From contig NZ_LT707408.1 in assembly GCF_900156875.1 (NCBI RefSeq), forward strand, positions 607,107 to 663,353: 56,247 nucleotides of DNA, given 5' to 3'. Both the position numbers and the translations under genes were made by a program. How positions within the stretch are numbered: the stretch's first letter is position 1; each line of letters begins with the position of its first letter. The notes below the pieces were generated by a model. The model was not told where the DNA came from, made no database searches, and worked only from the letters and a program-made list of their open reading frames with translations. Of the stretch, positions 32,670 to 41,440 are shown one piece after another. Source of the stretch: Robertmurraya dakarensis. GTDB lineage: Bacteria > Bacillota > Bacilli > Bacillales > Cytobacillaceae.

Positions 32670-35273
32670 ATGAATGATTTTTTTAGCAGATCAACACAGG
32701 AAGAGTTGAATGCATTAGATGCGACTGAACAGGGATTGACTTCAGATGAAGTACAGAAACGACAAGAAAATTACGGTTATAATGAATTGGCGGAAGCAAA
32801 ACGTAAGAGTGCTTTACAAGTTTTTTTATCGCAGTTCAAAGATTTCCTGGTTATTATCTTGATTGCAGCTGCAACCATTTCAGCATTTTTGGGGGAATTT
32901 GAAAGCACAATAGTTATAGTAGTTGTAGTTATTTTGAATGCCATTTTAGGAACCGTTCAACATGTTAAAGCAGAGCAAAGCTTAAATTCCCTGAAAGCAT
33001 TATCGTCTCCTGCAGCAAAGGTGCTTAGAAATGGTCATAAGATCGAGATTCCATCACGAGAAGTTACGGTTGGCGATATCTTATTTCTTGATGCAGGTGA
33101 TTTTGTCAGTGCTGATGGAAGAATCATTGAAAATCATAGCTTACAAATTAATGAAAGCTCATTGACGGGTGAGTCCTTAAGCGTTGAGAAGGATACTGAG
33201 CCTATCATGCAGAAGGATGTACCTCTTGGCGACAAACGTAATATGGTGTTCTCCGGAAGTTATGTAACTTATGGCCGAGGTACGGTAGTAGTAACTAACA
33301 TTGGCATGAAAACGGAAATTGGTAAGATTGCTAATTTATTGGATTCTGCAAAAGAAAAGAAAACGCCTCTTCAAACAAGTCTTGATGATTTTGGGAAAAA
33401 GCTCGCCATGATCATTATCGCTATAGCACTTCTAATCTTTGCGCTGGATTTACTTCGAGGGAATGATATTGTAGAGTCATTTATGTTTGCTGTCGCGCTG
33501 GCAGTTGCGGCGATTCCAGAAGCACTGAGTTCAATTGTTACGATCGTGCTTGCTTTTGGAACTCAGAAGATGGCAAAGGAAAATGCCATTGTAAGAAAGC
33601 TCCATGCCGTTGAAAGCTTGGGAAGTATTTCAGTCATTTGTTCAGATAAAACGGGGACACTCACACAAAATAAAATGACCGTTCAGAAGGTCTATGTAGA
33701 TAATAAAGTCATTGAGCATGATCAGCTCAATCTGGCAAAGCCGATTGAAAAAAGATTACTGTTAATATCGTTGCTCTGTAATGACGCGATCACAGAAGAT
33801 AAAAAGGAAATAGGTGACCCGACGGAAGTTAGTCTTGTGAACTTCGGTGAAGAATATGATTTTGATGAATTTATTATAAGGGATGAGTATCCGCGTGTCG
33901 GAGAAATTCCGTTTGATTCTGACCGAAAGCTGATGAGTACGGTCAATTTTTACGATCATAAATATTATATGATGACAAAAGGAGCGCTTGACGTTCTTTT
34001 ATCAAGGGTGGAAAAAATTGAAACATCTAAGAGAATCATTGATTTTACTCCTGAGCATAAGAAAGAAATCGAAAAAGTTAACCACGAGTTTTCAAGGAAC
34101 GGATTGAGAGTACTTGCTTTTGCCTATAAGGAAGTCGAGAAAGATCAAAAAGTCGATATTAATGATGAAAATGGTCTCACCTTTGTTGGTCTGATCTCAA
34201 TGATGGATCCGCCAAGGCCTGAATCAAAAGATGCCGTTGCCGCATGTGTTGCGGCAGGAATTAAGCCTGTTATGATAACGGGTGACCATAAGATCACCGC
34301 TGCAGCCATTGCGAAACAAATCGGTATTATAAAGGACGATGCAGAAGCGGTTGAAGGAGCGGAACTTGAAACCTGGAGTGAAGATGAGTTAAAGAAAAGA
34401 GTAGCGAATTTATCTGTTTACGCCAGAGTATCTCCTGAGCATAAGATCAGAATTGTCAGGGCATGGCAGAAGAATGGAAATATTGTTGCTATGACTGGCG
34501 ACGGTGTAAATGACGGACCGGCCTTAAAACAGGCGGATATCGGTATTGCAATGGGCATCACAGGAACTGAAGTGGCAAAGGAAGCCTCATCGATGGTATT
34601 GACAGATGACAACTTTTCAACCATTGTAAAAGCAATTTCGAATGGGCGAAGTATTTACGCTAATATTCAAAATTCAATTAAGTTTTTATTATCAGGCAAT
34701 ATGGGTGCGGTGTTGTCGGTGCTTTATGCTTCGTTTCTGGCCTTGCCTGTTCCGTTTGCTGCCGTCCATTTGTTATTTATTAATTTGCTGACGGATAGCT
34801 TGCCAGCGATTGCGATCGGACTCGAACCATATAATAAAAAGTTGATGAAAGAAAAGCCGCGAAATATAAACAGTCCTTTGTTAAACAAGACTTTTGCCGG
34901 GCGGGTTCTTTTTGAAGGAATACTGATTGCAGTTTCAACTATAGCAGCTTTCCATATAGGTCTGTCAACAGGGGATGCATTAACTGCCAGTACAATGGCT
35001 TTCGCCACTTTATGTATGGCAAGATTATTCCATGGATTTAATTCAAGAAGTAATTTATCCCTTGTAAAAATCGGACTTTTTTCGAATAAATACAGCTGGT
35101 TTGCTTTTGTTCTTGGGGTGGCCTTATTGCATATCGTCCTTTTGCTGCCGCCGCTAATGGGAGTATTTGAAGTAGCTTCCTTAACAGCTGGTCAATTTGG
35201 AACGATCTATGTTCTGTCTTTATTGCCGCTTGTTGTTATCCAATTATATCGTTCTGTTTTTGTTAAGTCGTAA
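32670..35273 (+). CDS. P2-type cation-transporting ATPase
   Basis: 867 residues. Actuator motif LTGES (about 165), phosphorylation site CSDKTGTLTQN (about 330), nucleotide-domain KGAL, and hinge MITGDHKITA and TGDGVNDGPALKQADIGIAMG are all present with about ten membrane segments. In M4 the sequence is IPEALSSI rather than the PEGLP of Ca2+ pumps. M5 has SGNMGAV with Ala where SERCA site I has Glu, and M6 keeps NLLTDSLP. One ion site (site II type) therefore seems preserved. Calcium or another divalent cation is likely exported; the ion is not certain. It is a single-gene unit with its own terminator. Confidence 0.85.
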   Translation: MNDFFSRSTQEELNALDATEQGLTSDEVQKRQENYGYNELAEAKRKSALQVFLSQFKDFLVIILIAAATISAFLGEFESTIVIVVVVILNAILGTVQHVKAEQSLNSLKALSSPAAKVLRNGHKIEIPSREVTVGDILFLDAGDFVSADGRIIENHSLQINESSLTGESLSVEKDTEPIMQKDVPLGDKRNMVFSGSYVTYGRGTVVVTNIGMKTEIGKIANLLDSAKEKKTPLQTSLDDFGKKLAMIIIAIALLIFALDLLRGNDIVESFMFAVALAVAAIPEALSSIVTIVLAFGTQKMAKENAIVRKLHAVESLGSISVICSDKTGTLTQNKMTVQKVYVDNKVIEHDQLNLAKPIEKRLLLISLLCNDAITEDKKEIGDPTEVSLVNFGEEYDFDEFIIRDEYPRVGEIPFDSDRKLMSTVNFYDHKYYMMTKGALDVLLSRVEKIETSKRIIDFTPEHKKEIEKVNHEFSRNGLRVLAFAYKEVEKDQKVDINDENGLTFVGLISMMDPPRPESKDAVAACVAAGIKPVMITGDHKITAAAIAKQIGIIKDDAEAVEGAELETWSEDELKKRVANLSVYARVSPEHKIRIVRAWQKNGNIVAMTGDGVNDGPALKQADIGIAMGITGTEVAKEASSMVLTDDNFSTIVKAISNGRSIYANIQNSIKFLLSGNMGAVLSVLYASFLALPVPFAAVHLLFINLLTDSLPAIAIGLEPYNKKLMKEKPRNINSPLLNKTFAGRVLFEGILIAVSTIAAFHIGLSTGDALTASTMAFATLCMARLFHGFNSRSNLSLVKIGLFSNKYSWFAFVLGVALLHIVLLLPPLMGVFEVASLTAGQFGTIYVLSLLPLVVIQLYRSVFVKS

Positions 35274-35287
35274 ATCATAAGGGTTTT

Positions 35288-35321
35288 AAAAGTCTTTACC
35301 ATATTCGGTAAAGACTTTTTT
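35288..35321 (+). terminator. Terminator of the P-type ATPase gene
   Basis: A 13-bp stem AAAAGTCTTTACC / GGTAAAGACTTTT around ATATTC followed by T. Confidence 0.88.
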
Positions 35322-35472
35322 ATTTGAAACACCTTTAATGTACATATTGGGAACTTTAGATGATCCTGTAATAGCTGGATTTATTATTAAGAATGCTAAA
35401 AAAGGGTCAGGAGACAATAAAGAAAAATAACGTTGAAATGATCAAATTTATTTCCAGAGGAGGCGGTAGTTA

Positions 35473-36252
35473 GTGGAATTCTCACTTTTATTAGAATATG
35501 GATGGGTTTTGTTACTATTGGTGGCTTTGGAAGGACTTTTAGCCGCTGATAATGCCCTTGTCTTAGCTATAATGGTTAAGCATCTTCCGGAAAAGGAAAG
35601 AAAAAGAGCGTTATTTTATGGGCTTGCAGGGGCTTTTGTCTTCAGATTTGCTTCCCTGTTTATCATCTCTTTCCTTATTGATGTATGGCAGATTCAAGCA
35701 ATAGGAGCATTATATCTGTTATTTATGTCTATCAATCATATCGCAAGGAAATTGCTTGCTAAAGGCAAAGAAGAGGATGCAGGAAAGAAAAAGAAGAAAA
35801 AAGAATCTGGATTTTGGATGACGGTGCTTAAAGTAGAAGTAGCAGACATCGCCTTTGCCGTAGATTCTATATTAGCTGCGGTTGCTTTAGCGATGACCCT
35901 GCCGAATACTCCCCTCCCAAATATAGGCGGTATGGATGGCGGTAAATTCCTAGTCGTTTTTACCGGTGGATTATTAGGTGTTATTTTAATGCGTTTTGCA
36001 GCAGACTTATTTGTAAAACTGCTGCATGCTAGACCAGGTTTAGAGATCGCTGCTTTTGCGATTGTCGGATGGGTAGGTGTAAAACTCGCTGTCTTAACTC
36101 TTGGGCATGAATCAATCGGAATTATTTCCTATGAATTTGCGCACTCGACGACATGGAAAGTCATTTTCTATGGCGTATTAATCGCTATTGCGGCAGCAGG
36201 ATGGTTTTTGTCAAAGGAACAAAAAGATGATGTTGGCCAGTCTGCAGCATAG
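35473..36252 (+). CDS. TerC family membrane protein (probable Mn exporter, YceF/YkoY-like)
   Basis: 259 residues with about seven membrane segments. TerC signature acidic residues lie in LEGLLAADNALVLA (about residues 19-32) and VEVADIAFAVDSI (about 125-137). A lysine-rich cytoplasmic loop (KKKKKK, about residue 109) separates the halves. Bacillus YceF and YkoY (MeeF/MeeY) export manganese for metalation of secreted enzymes, and this is the most likely role. No yybP-ykoY Mn riboswitch was found before it. GTG start with AGAGGAGGCGG before it. Confidence 0.85.
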   Translation: MEFSLLLEYGWVLLLLVALEGLLAADNALVLAIMVKHLPEKERKRALFYGLAGAFVFRFASLFIISFLIDVWQIQAIGALYLLFMSINHIARKLLAKGKEEDAGKKKKKKESGFWMTVLKVEVADIAFAVDSILAAVALAMTLPNTPLPNIGGMDGGKFLVVFTGGLLGVILMRFAADLFVKLLHARPGLEIAAFAIVGWVGVKLAVLTLGHESIGIISYEFAHSTTWKVIFYGVLIAIAAAGWFLSKEQKDDVGQSAA

Positions 36253-36263
36253 TCATTATAAGA

Positions 36264-36297
36264 AACAAGCTGTCTATATGAGGACAGCTTGTTTTAT
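36264..36297 (+). terminator. Terminator of the TerC gene
   Basis: AACAAGCTGTC / GACAGCTTGTT stem with an 8-nt loop followed by TTATT. Confidence 0.75.
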
Positions 36298-36375
36298 TAC
36301 ATCCATTTATGTATTAAAGGAGTTGACTTAAAGAAAAATAAAAAAAGGACTTATTGTTTTTCGGGAGGTGATTCG

Positions 36376-37701
36376 TTGAGCACTGAAATTATGGTATTGA
36401 TTATATTGATTATTTTAAATGCCTTTTTTGCAGCATCGGAAATCGCTTTAGTTTCTCTAAATGATAACAAAATAAAACTCATGGCAGACGAAGGTCATAA
36501 AAAAGCCATTAGAGTACATAATCTGTTATCTGAACCAAGCCGCTTTCTTGCGACGATCCAGATTGGAATTACGTTGGCCGGTTTTATGGCTAGTGCCTTT
36601 GCAGCAGGAAGCTATGCTGAAAAAATGGCTGGAACTTTGTACAATATGGGTGTTCACCTCAATCATAATGCACTTGTAACGATTTCTACGATTATTATCA
36701 CGCTTGTTCTTTCTTATTTTACTCTGGTTTTGGGGGAACTTGTTCCAAAGAGGCTTGCACTGCAGAAAGCTGAGAAAATTTCTTTTTTTGCATCAGCTCC
36801 TTTAACACTGCTCTCAAAAGTGACCTCACCGTTTGTGAGGCTGCTAACTCTGTCAACGAATGTAATTGTTCGTATTTTTGGGATAGACCCTAACGCAGAG
36901 GAGGAAGAAGTGACAGAGGAAGAAATTAGAATGATGGTTGATGTCGGCAAGGAAAAAGGGACCATCCAAGAATCAGAGAAAGTCATGATTAATAACATTT
37001 TTGAATTTGATAATAAGACGGTTTCTGACATCATGACACATAGGACGAATATTGTGGCCATTCCGATTGATTGCACTCTAAAAGAAACGTTGCATTTTGT
37101 GAACGTCGAGAAGTACACGAGACTGCCAGTGTATGAAGAGAATATTGACCATATTGTCGGAATTCTTCATGTGAAAGACTTGTTTCGGTTTATTGAGAAT
37201 GGTGACAAAAATGCTTTCAGTTTGCGGGATCTGGTGCGCGAGCCATATTATGTACTCGAATCAATGAGAATCGATTATTTGTTTTTCGACATGCAAAAGA
37301 ATAATATCCATCTTTCAATCGCGTTAGATGAGTATGGAGGCACAGAGGGAATTGTCACCATGGAGGACCTGCTTGAAGAGATTGTTGGGAATATCTTTGA
37401 TGAATATGATGAACCTGAATTGGATCTTGCTGAAATCGAACCAATTGATGATTACACTTTTTTTATGGCAGGAACGATCAATCTTGGGGAAGTGGAGGAT
37501 TTTCTTAGAATTGATTTGCCGACAGAGGATTATGATACGTTAAGTGGGTTCATGATCGGACAGCTTGGCTACATTCCGGCGCCAGAAGAGAGGCCGTCCA
37601 TTGTTCATGAGAATATCACTTTTTCTGCTGAAGAAATGAATGATCGAAGAATTGTAAAGGTGAAGGTCAGCATGAGAAATCATAGTGAAGAAGAGATGTA
37701 A
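36376..37701 (+). CDS. CNNM/CorC-family transporter (hemolysin-like, CBS domains)
   Basis: 441 residues. N-terminal DUF21 membrane domain (about 1-180, with NAFFAASEIALVSLN, IQIGITLAGF and LVLGELVPKRLALQ), then a CBS pair (about 200-330, VSDIMTHRTNIVAIP and LDEYGGTEGIVTMEDLLEEIVGNI) and a C-terminal CorC/HlyC domain. Bacillus paralogs (YhdP/MpfA, YrkA, YqhB) are linked to Mg2+ efflux. TTG 36376 was chosen because GGGAGGTGA lies just before it. An upstream start at 36289 would add 29 residues inside the preceding terminator. Confidence 0.87.
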   Translation: MSTEIMVLIILIILNAFFAASEIALVSLNDNKIKLMADEGHKKAIRVHNLLSEPSRFLATIQIGITLAGFMASAFAAGSYAEKMAGTLYNMGVHLNHNALVTISTIIITLVLSYFTLVLGELVPKRLALQKAEKISFFASAPLTLLSKVTSPFVRLLTLSTNVIVRIFGIDPNAEEEEVTEEEIRMMVDVGKEKGTIQESEKVMINNIFEFDNKTVSDIMTHRTNIVAIPIDCTLKETLHFVNVEKYTRLPVYEENIDHIVGILHVKDLFRFIENGDKNAFSLRDLVREPYYVLESMRIDYLFFDMQKNNIHLSIALDEYGGTEGIVTMEDLLEEIVGNIFDEYDEPELDLAEIEPIDDYTFFMAGTINLGEVEDFLRIDLPTEDYDTLSGFMIGQLGYIPAPEERPSIVHENITFSAEEMNDRRIVKVKVSMRNHSEEEM

Positions 37702-37734
37702 GGTAACTGTTTTATCGCAGACAGTTGCCTTTTT
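37701..37734 (+). terminator. Terminator of the CNNM gene
   Basis: AGGTAACTGT / ACAGTTGCCT stem with 10-nt loop followed by TTTT. Confidence 0.75.
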
Positions 37735-37832
37735 CCATGGATTTCGCTTCTATGTGATTTATAATGAAAGTATGATGATTTAGTTTGAGACCGACAGCCT
37801 TTTGAAAATACACAATTTCCAGGAGTAACGCA

Positions 37833-38438
37833 ATGACTGAACAATCTTACGAGAAACTTTTGAATATAAAAACAACTGGTGAGCAAAAAAACACAGTACA
37901 ATCTTTTCATTATTATCCTTATGAACCGACACCTTATGGCGCAATTGAAGAATTATTTAAGAAGGTTGAGCTTGGAAGCGGAGATCGCTTTGTTGATTTT
38001 GGATGTGGAAAAGGACGGTTACTTTTCTATTTGAACTACTTTTATGATGTGACGGTTGTAGGCGTTGAAATGAATACACTTTATTACCAAGAAGCGATGC
38101 ATAATACAGCCCGCTATTTTAAAAAAACTAAGAAAGATGCTTCAAATATCCACTTTTACAATTGTCTTGCTGAGGAATACGAAATAAATGAAGAGGATAA
38201 CATCTTTTATTTTTTCAATCCCTTTTCCATCCAAATATTTATGAAGATCTTGAATAATATTTTACTTTCGGTTGAAGGAAATCAACGCAATATAAAAATT
38301 ATTTTATATTATGGATCAGAAGATTATGTTCATTATTTGGAAAGCCACCCTTCCTTCAAATGGAAAGAGGAAATCATCATTCCTGGATTCTATCAGAATA
38401 ATCCTTTTGAACGTTTTTTGGTATACGAATTATCTTAA
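37833..38438 (+). CDS. Class I SAM-dependent methyltransferase
   Basis: 201 residues. Motif I FVDFGCGKGRLLFYL (about residues 53-67) and acidic VVGVEMN (about 75-81) define a SAM-binding Rossmann fold; IFYFFNPF takes the place of the motif IV NPPY-type segment. The substrate is unknown. Ribosome binding site CAGGAGTAA. It is flanked by independent units, and no partner gene is suggested. Confidence 0.75.
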   Translation: MTEQSYEKLLNIKTTGEQKNTVQSFHYYPYEPTPYGAIEELFKKVELGSGDRFVDFGCGKGRLLFYLNYFYDVTVVGVEMNTLYYQEAMHNTARYFKKTKKDASNIHFYNCLAEEYEINEEDNIFYFFNPFSIQIFMKILNNILLSVEGNQRNIKIILYYGSEDYVHYLESHPSFKWKEEIIIPGFYQNNPFERFLVYELS

Positions 38439-38519
38439 AGAATGGGCATTTCCTTCGTTTCTTAATTGCTATACTATAGAAATATACTGAACACTATCTT
38501 TAAAAAGCAGGTGAATATA

Positions 38520-39662
38520 TTGGAAAAAAGATTTGAAACGATTGTTTTACATAATGCCAAAAAAGAAAATAGACCAATTAAGAGTAAAGTAACACCTATC
38601 TACCAAACATCTGCCTTTACATTTACTGATTTAGAGGAATTGGAAGGTTTTTATCAAGGAGAAGGAAATTATTTATACTCTCGTACTGGAAACCCTAATC
38701 CGGATGAGCTGGGGGCTGCTGTTGCAGCATTAGAAAGGGCGCCAGCCGGTATCGCAACGTCATCAGGACTCTCTTCTATTTTGGCAGCGGTGCTTGCTGT
38801 CGCGGGCAGCGGTGACCATATCGTTGCCGCGGAAGATTTGTATGGTGGAAGCTTTCACTTATTAAAAGAAGAATTAAGTACACTCGGAATTCAAACAACA
38901 TTTGTTTCATTTTCTAATCCAAAAGAGGTGGCGGATGCCATTGGGGAGAATACGAAACTTTTGTATTCTGAATCGATTACTAATCCTCTTTTAAGAGTAG
39001 AAAATATAGAGGCTATTGTAAAGATAGCGAAAGAGCATGGGCTTATCACGTTAATTGATAACACATTTGCTACACCCTATCATATCAATCCATATAAGCT
39101 CGGTGTTGATTTAGTGATTCATAGTGTGACTAAATATATTGGCGGCCATAGCGATGTGACAGCGGGTGTTGTTGTCGGAAAGGAAGAGCTCGTTGCAAAA
39201 GCTAGAGCTAAAGTAGTGAATTTCGGGGCCAATGTCAGCCCATTTGAAGCTTGGTTAACTACGCGGGGATTAAAAACATTGGCCATTAGAATGAAATCTC
39301 AATCTTACAATGCTAGAAAATTGGCTTTAGCGCTTAAGGAGAATCGGCATGTAAAGAAGGTTTACTACCCATTTGCTGAGTCCGAGGCTGGCTTCGGGGC
39401 CATTGTTACGATTGAATTAGCAAAGAGCGTGGATGTTAATCAATTTTTCAGATCACTGTCATGGGTTAAAATTGCTCCTACATTAGCTGGTGTTGAAACA
39501 TCTGTATCACATCCACTGAAAACCTCTCACCGTGCTCTTCCCGCAGAGGCACAAGAAGCACTGGGGATAACAAATGAAGTTGTGAGAATATCGGTCGGAA
39601 TTGAACATGAAGAAGACATTATCCACACTTTTGAACAGGCAATTGAAAATTCAGTAAGATGA
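38520..39662 (+). CDS. Trans-sulfuration PLP enzyme (cystathionine gamma-lyase / methionine gamma-lyase-like)
   Basis: 380 residues of the Cys/Met metabolism PLP family. The PLP lysine is in IHSVTKYIGGHSDVTAG (about residue 205). Others are YLYSRTGNPNPDELG, ATSSGLSSILA and the C-terminal GVETSVSHPLKTSH. It resembles cystathionine gamma-lyase and methionine gamma-lyase more than biosynthetic MetB, but the substrate cannot be settled. TTG 38520 was chosen with AGGTGA 6 bp before it rather than the in-frame ATG at 38466. No SAM riboswitch or T-box precedes it. Confidence 0.83.
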   Translation: MEKRFETIVLHNAKKENRPIKSKVTPIYQTSAFTFTDLEELEGFYQGEGNYLYSRTGNPNPDELGAAVAALERAPAGIATSSGLSSILAAVLAVAGSGDHIVAAEDLYGGSFHLLKEELSTLGIQTTFVSFSNPKEVADAIGENTKLLYSESITNPLLRVENIEAIVKIAKEHGLITLIDNTFATPYHINPYKLGVDLVIHSVTKYIGGHSDVTAGVVVGKEELVAKARAKVVNFGANVSPFEAWLTTRGLKTLAIRMKSQSYNARKLALALKENRHVKKVYYPFAESEAGFGAIVTIELAKSVDVNQFFRSLSWVKIAPTLAGVETSVSHPLKTSHRALPAEAQEALGITNEVVRISVGIEHEEDIIHTFEQAIENSVR

Positions 39663-39668
39663 TAATGG

Positions 39669-39703
39669 GTGCCAAGGTATGAAAATTGCCTGGCACTATT
39701 TTT
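39669..39703 (+). terminator. Terminator of the trans-sulfuration gene
   Basis: GTGCCA/TGGCAC-type imperfect stem followed by TATTTTTT. Confidence 0.65.
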
Positions 39704-39735
39704 TAGAAAAAATTAGAAAGTTACAAAAAGATTTA

Positions 39736-39783
39736 TTGACCAGTGTTTAATTAATAAATATAATATATTTAAACAGTGGTCAA
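39736..39783. promoter_or_regulatory. Paired TetR operators upstream of tetR
   Basis: TTGACCAGTGTTTAA (39736-39750) and its near mirror image TTAAACAGTGGTCAA (39769-39783) lie on either side of an AT-rich core before the TetR gene. Each matches 13 of 15 positions of the perfect palindrome TTAACCAGTGGTTAA at 40384. This points to autoregulation. Confidence 0.7.
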
Positions 39784-39797
39784 TTAAGGAGGTAATT

Positions 39798-40367
39798 ATG
39801 TCACCGAGAAAGTCTGTTGAGCAAGAATTATCGCGGGAAATGATTATGAATGCAGCAAGAGATCTGTTTGCAGCTAAAGGATATGCACATGTATCAATGC
39901 GGCAAATAGCGAAAGAGCTGGACTATAGCCATGGCGCCATTTACTATCATTTTAAAAATAAAGCTGAATTATTTTCTGCTCTTGTAGAGAATCATTTTCA
40001 ATTATTAAATACAGAATTAGAAAGTATCCTGAATATAGATTTGGAGCCTAAAGAAAAGCTTGAGCAAATTTTTCTTGGATATATTAAGTTTGGACTGACC
40101 TATCAAAGTCATTATGAAATCATGTTTTTAACAAAAGACGAAGAACTTAAGAATTATATGAATCAAGGACCATATAATAGCTACGAAAAGTTTGCTGAAA
40201 GCGTCTATTCTTTATGCGGGAAACAGGTGTCCATCCAGGATATTTGGTCTGTTTTTCTCTCGCTGCATGGCTTTGTCACACATTATTGCCGAGCTGCGGA
40301 GAGTTTTAAAGAAGTAGAGGGCATGGCTAATTACCATGTAAAACTTTTGTTAAAGCTTGTCGTATAA
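39798..40367 (+). CDS. TetR family transcriptional regulator
   Basis: 189 residues. N-terminal helix-turn-helix (IMNAARDLFAAKGYAHVSMRQIAKEL, DYSHGAIYYHFKNKAELF, about residues 17-62) with a variable C-terminal ligand domain. Operator-like palindromes before its own gene and before the next gene suggest it represses both itself and the SDR gene. The ligand is unknown. Ribosome binding site AAGGAGGT. Confidence 0.88.
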   Translation: MSPRKSVEQELSREMIMNAARDLFAAKGYAHVSMRQIAKELDYSHGAIYYHFKNKAELFSALVENHFQLLNTELESILNIDLEPKEKLEQIFLGYIKFGLTYQSHYEIMFLTKDEELKNYMNQGPYNSYEKFAESVYSLCGKQVSIQDIWSVFLSLHGFVTHYCRAAESFKEVEGMANYHVKLLLKLVV

Positions 40368-40383
40368 TTTTTTTTAAGATTAA

Positions 40384-40398
40384 TTAACCAGTGGTTAA
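40384..40398. promoter_or_regulatory. Perfect TetR-type palindrome upstream of the SDR gene
   Basis: TTAACCA-G-TGGTTAA, perfect arms, between tetR and the SDR gene. It shares its core with the two sites upstream of tetR. Confidence 0.7.
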
Positions 40399-40424
40399 TT
40401 ATTAAAAAAGGGAGAGAGAACTCT

Positions 40425-41360
40425 ATGAAAAAGGCGTTGGTTTTAGGAGCTTCCGGAGGTATGGGGTACTGTATTGTTAAGGAACTATTATCAAGAGGGG
40501 TTGAGGTCACGGCTTTTGCACGAACAAAGGATAAGTTGGAAAAGTTGTTTGGAGATGAACCTAACGTGACTATTTTTACGGGGGATATTTTTCAAGGAAG
40601 TGATTTAGAAAAAGCGGCAAAAGATGTTGATGTCATTTTTCAGTCTGCTAACATTCCTTATCCTGAGTGGGAGGAGAAACTGGTTCTATTAATGGAGAAT
40701 ATTCTGACAGCTGCTATAAGAGAGGGAGCTAAGCTCGCGGTCGTGGATAATATTTATGCCTATGGCCGCAGCAAGGGAGTGAATATGAAAGAAACGGCGC
40801 CAAAAGAACCTCATACAAAAAAAGGAAAGATCCGCCTGCAAATAGAGAATATCATAAAGGAATCTGGTGCACGGGCCTTGATTGCTCATTTCCCAGACTT
40901 TTACGGTCCAAATGCTGAAAATACGATCCTGCACTATACTCTTAAAAGCATTGTTGCTAACAAAAAGGCAGGCTTTGTTGGTGATCAGACTATTGCTAGA
41001 GAATATATCTATACTCCCGATGGTGCGAAGGCGATTGTCAATTTAGCTTATGAAGAAAAGGCATATGGGCAAAATTGGAATATCCCTGCATACGGGGTTA
41101 TTACGGGGCAGGAGCTTATTGGAACGATTCGTGAAATAACGGGTTATCAAAAGGGTGTCTCAACCATTTCCAAGAACATGATTAGATTCCTCGGGTTTTT
41201 TAATGGTAATATGCGTGAGGTGGTGGAAATGTTCTATCTAAATGAAGAGCCTGTTGTATTGGATGGAGGAAAATATGAGGAACTGCTTGGAGCTGTACCG
41301 CGAACTCCTTTTCGTGAGGGATTGCGGCAAACCATTCAATATATGAAGGAGAATGCCTAG
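40425..41360 (+). CDS. NAD(P)-binding epimerase/dehydratase-type SDR protein
   Basis: 311 residues. Extended/atypical SDR fold with N-terminal GASGGMG at residues 8-14 and a Rossmann domain. The Y-x3-K catalytic pair is not clear; DNIYAYGRSKGVN contains a possible active-site tyrosine. Similar to NmrA/NAD-dependent epimerase proteins of unknown substrate. It is under the apparent control of the adjacent TetR repressor, suggesting a role in detoxification of an inducer molecule. Ribosome binding site GGGAGAG. Confidence 0.78.
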   Translation: MKKALVLGASGGMGYCIVKELLSRGVEVTAFARTKDKLEKLFGDEPNVTIFTGDIFQGSDLEKAAKDVDVIFQSANIPYPEWEEKLVLLMENILTAAIREGAKLAVVDNIYAYGRSKGVNMKETAPKEPHTKKGKIRLQIENIIKESGARALIAHFPDFYGPNAENTILHYTLKSIVANKKAGFVGDQTIAREYIYTPDGAKAIVNLAYEEKAYGQNWNIPAYGVITGQELIGTIREITGYQKGVSTISKNMIRFLGFFNGNMREVVEMFYLNEEPVVLDGGKYEELLGAVPRTPFREGLRQTIQYMKENA

Positions 41361-41400
41361 TATAAGAGATCATGGTTATATGGTGTCCATTTCGAGAATA

Positions 41401-41440
41401 GGTACCTAGAAAAATATTCTTTCACTAGGTACCCTTATTT
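41401..41440. terminator. Bidirectional terminator
   Basis: GGTACCTAG (41401-41409) pairs with CTAGGTACC (41425-41433), with a T-rich tail on the plus side. It lies between the convergent SDR gene and the oxidase subunit I gene. Confidence 0.7.

Noticed and set aside
35338-35430. A 30-codon frame beginning MYILGTLDDPVIAGF
   Set aside because: No ribosome binding site before the ATG and no recognisable family; it may be a relic, but cannot be supported as a gene.
36289-36375. N-terminal extension of the CNNM protein from 36289
   Set aside because: It would start inside the preceding terminator, and the frame then passes a proper GGGAGGTGA-TTG start.
38439-38519. SAM riboswitch or T-box before the trans-sulfuration gene
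   Set aside because: Only about 80 bp are available and none of the conserved blocks is present.
41401-41433. GGTACCTAG/CTAGGTACC hairpin as a member of the GGTACC repeat family
   Set aside because: It lacks the doubled GGTACC-T/A-GGTACC arm and the GTGGACA-like inner sequence; it is treated as an ordinary terminator.
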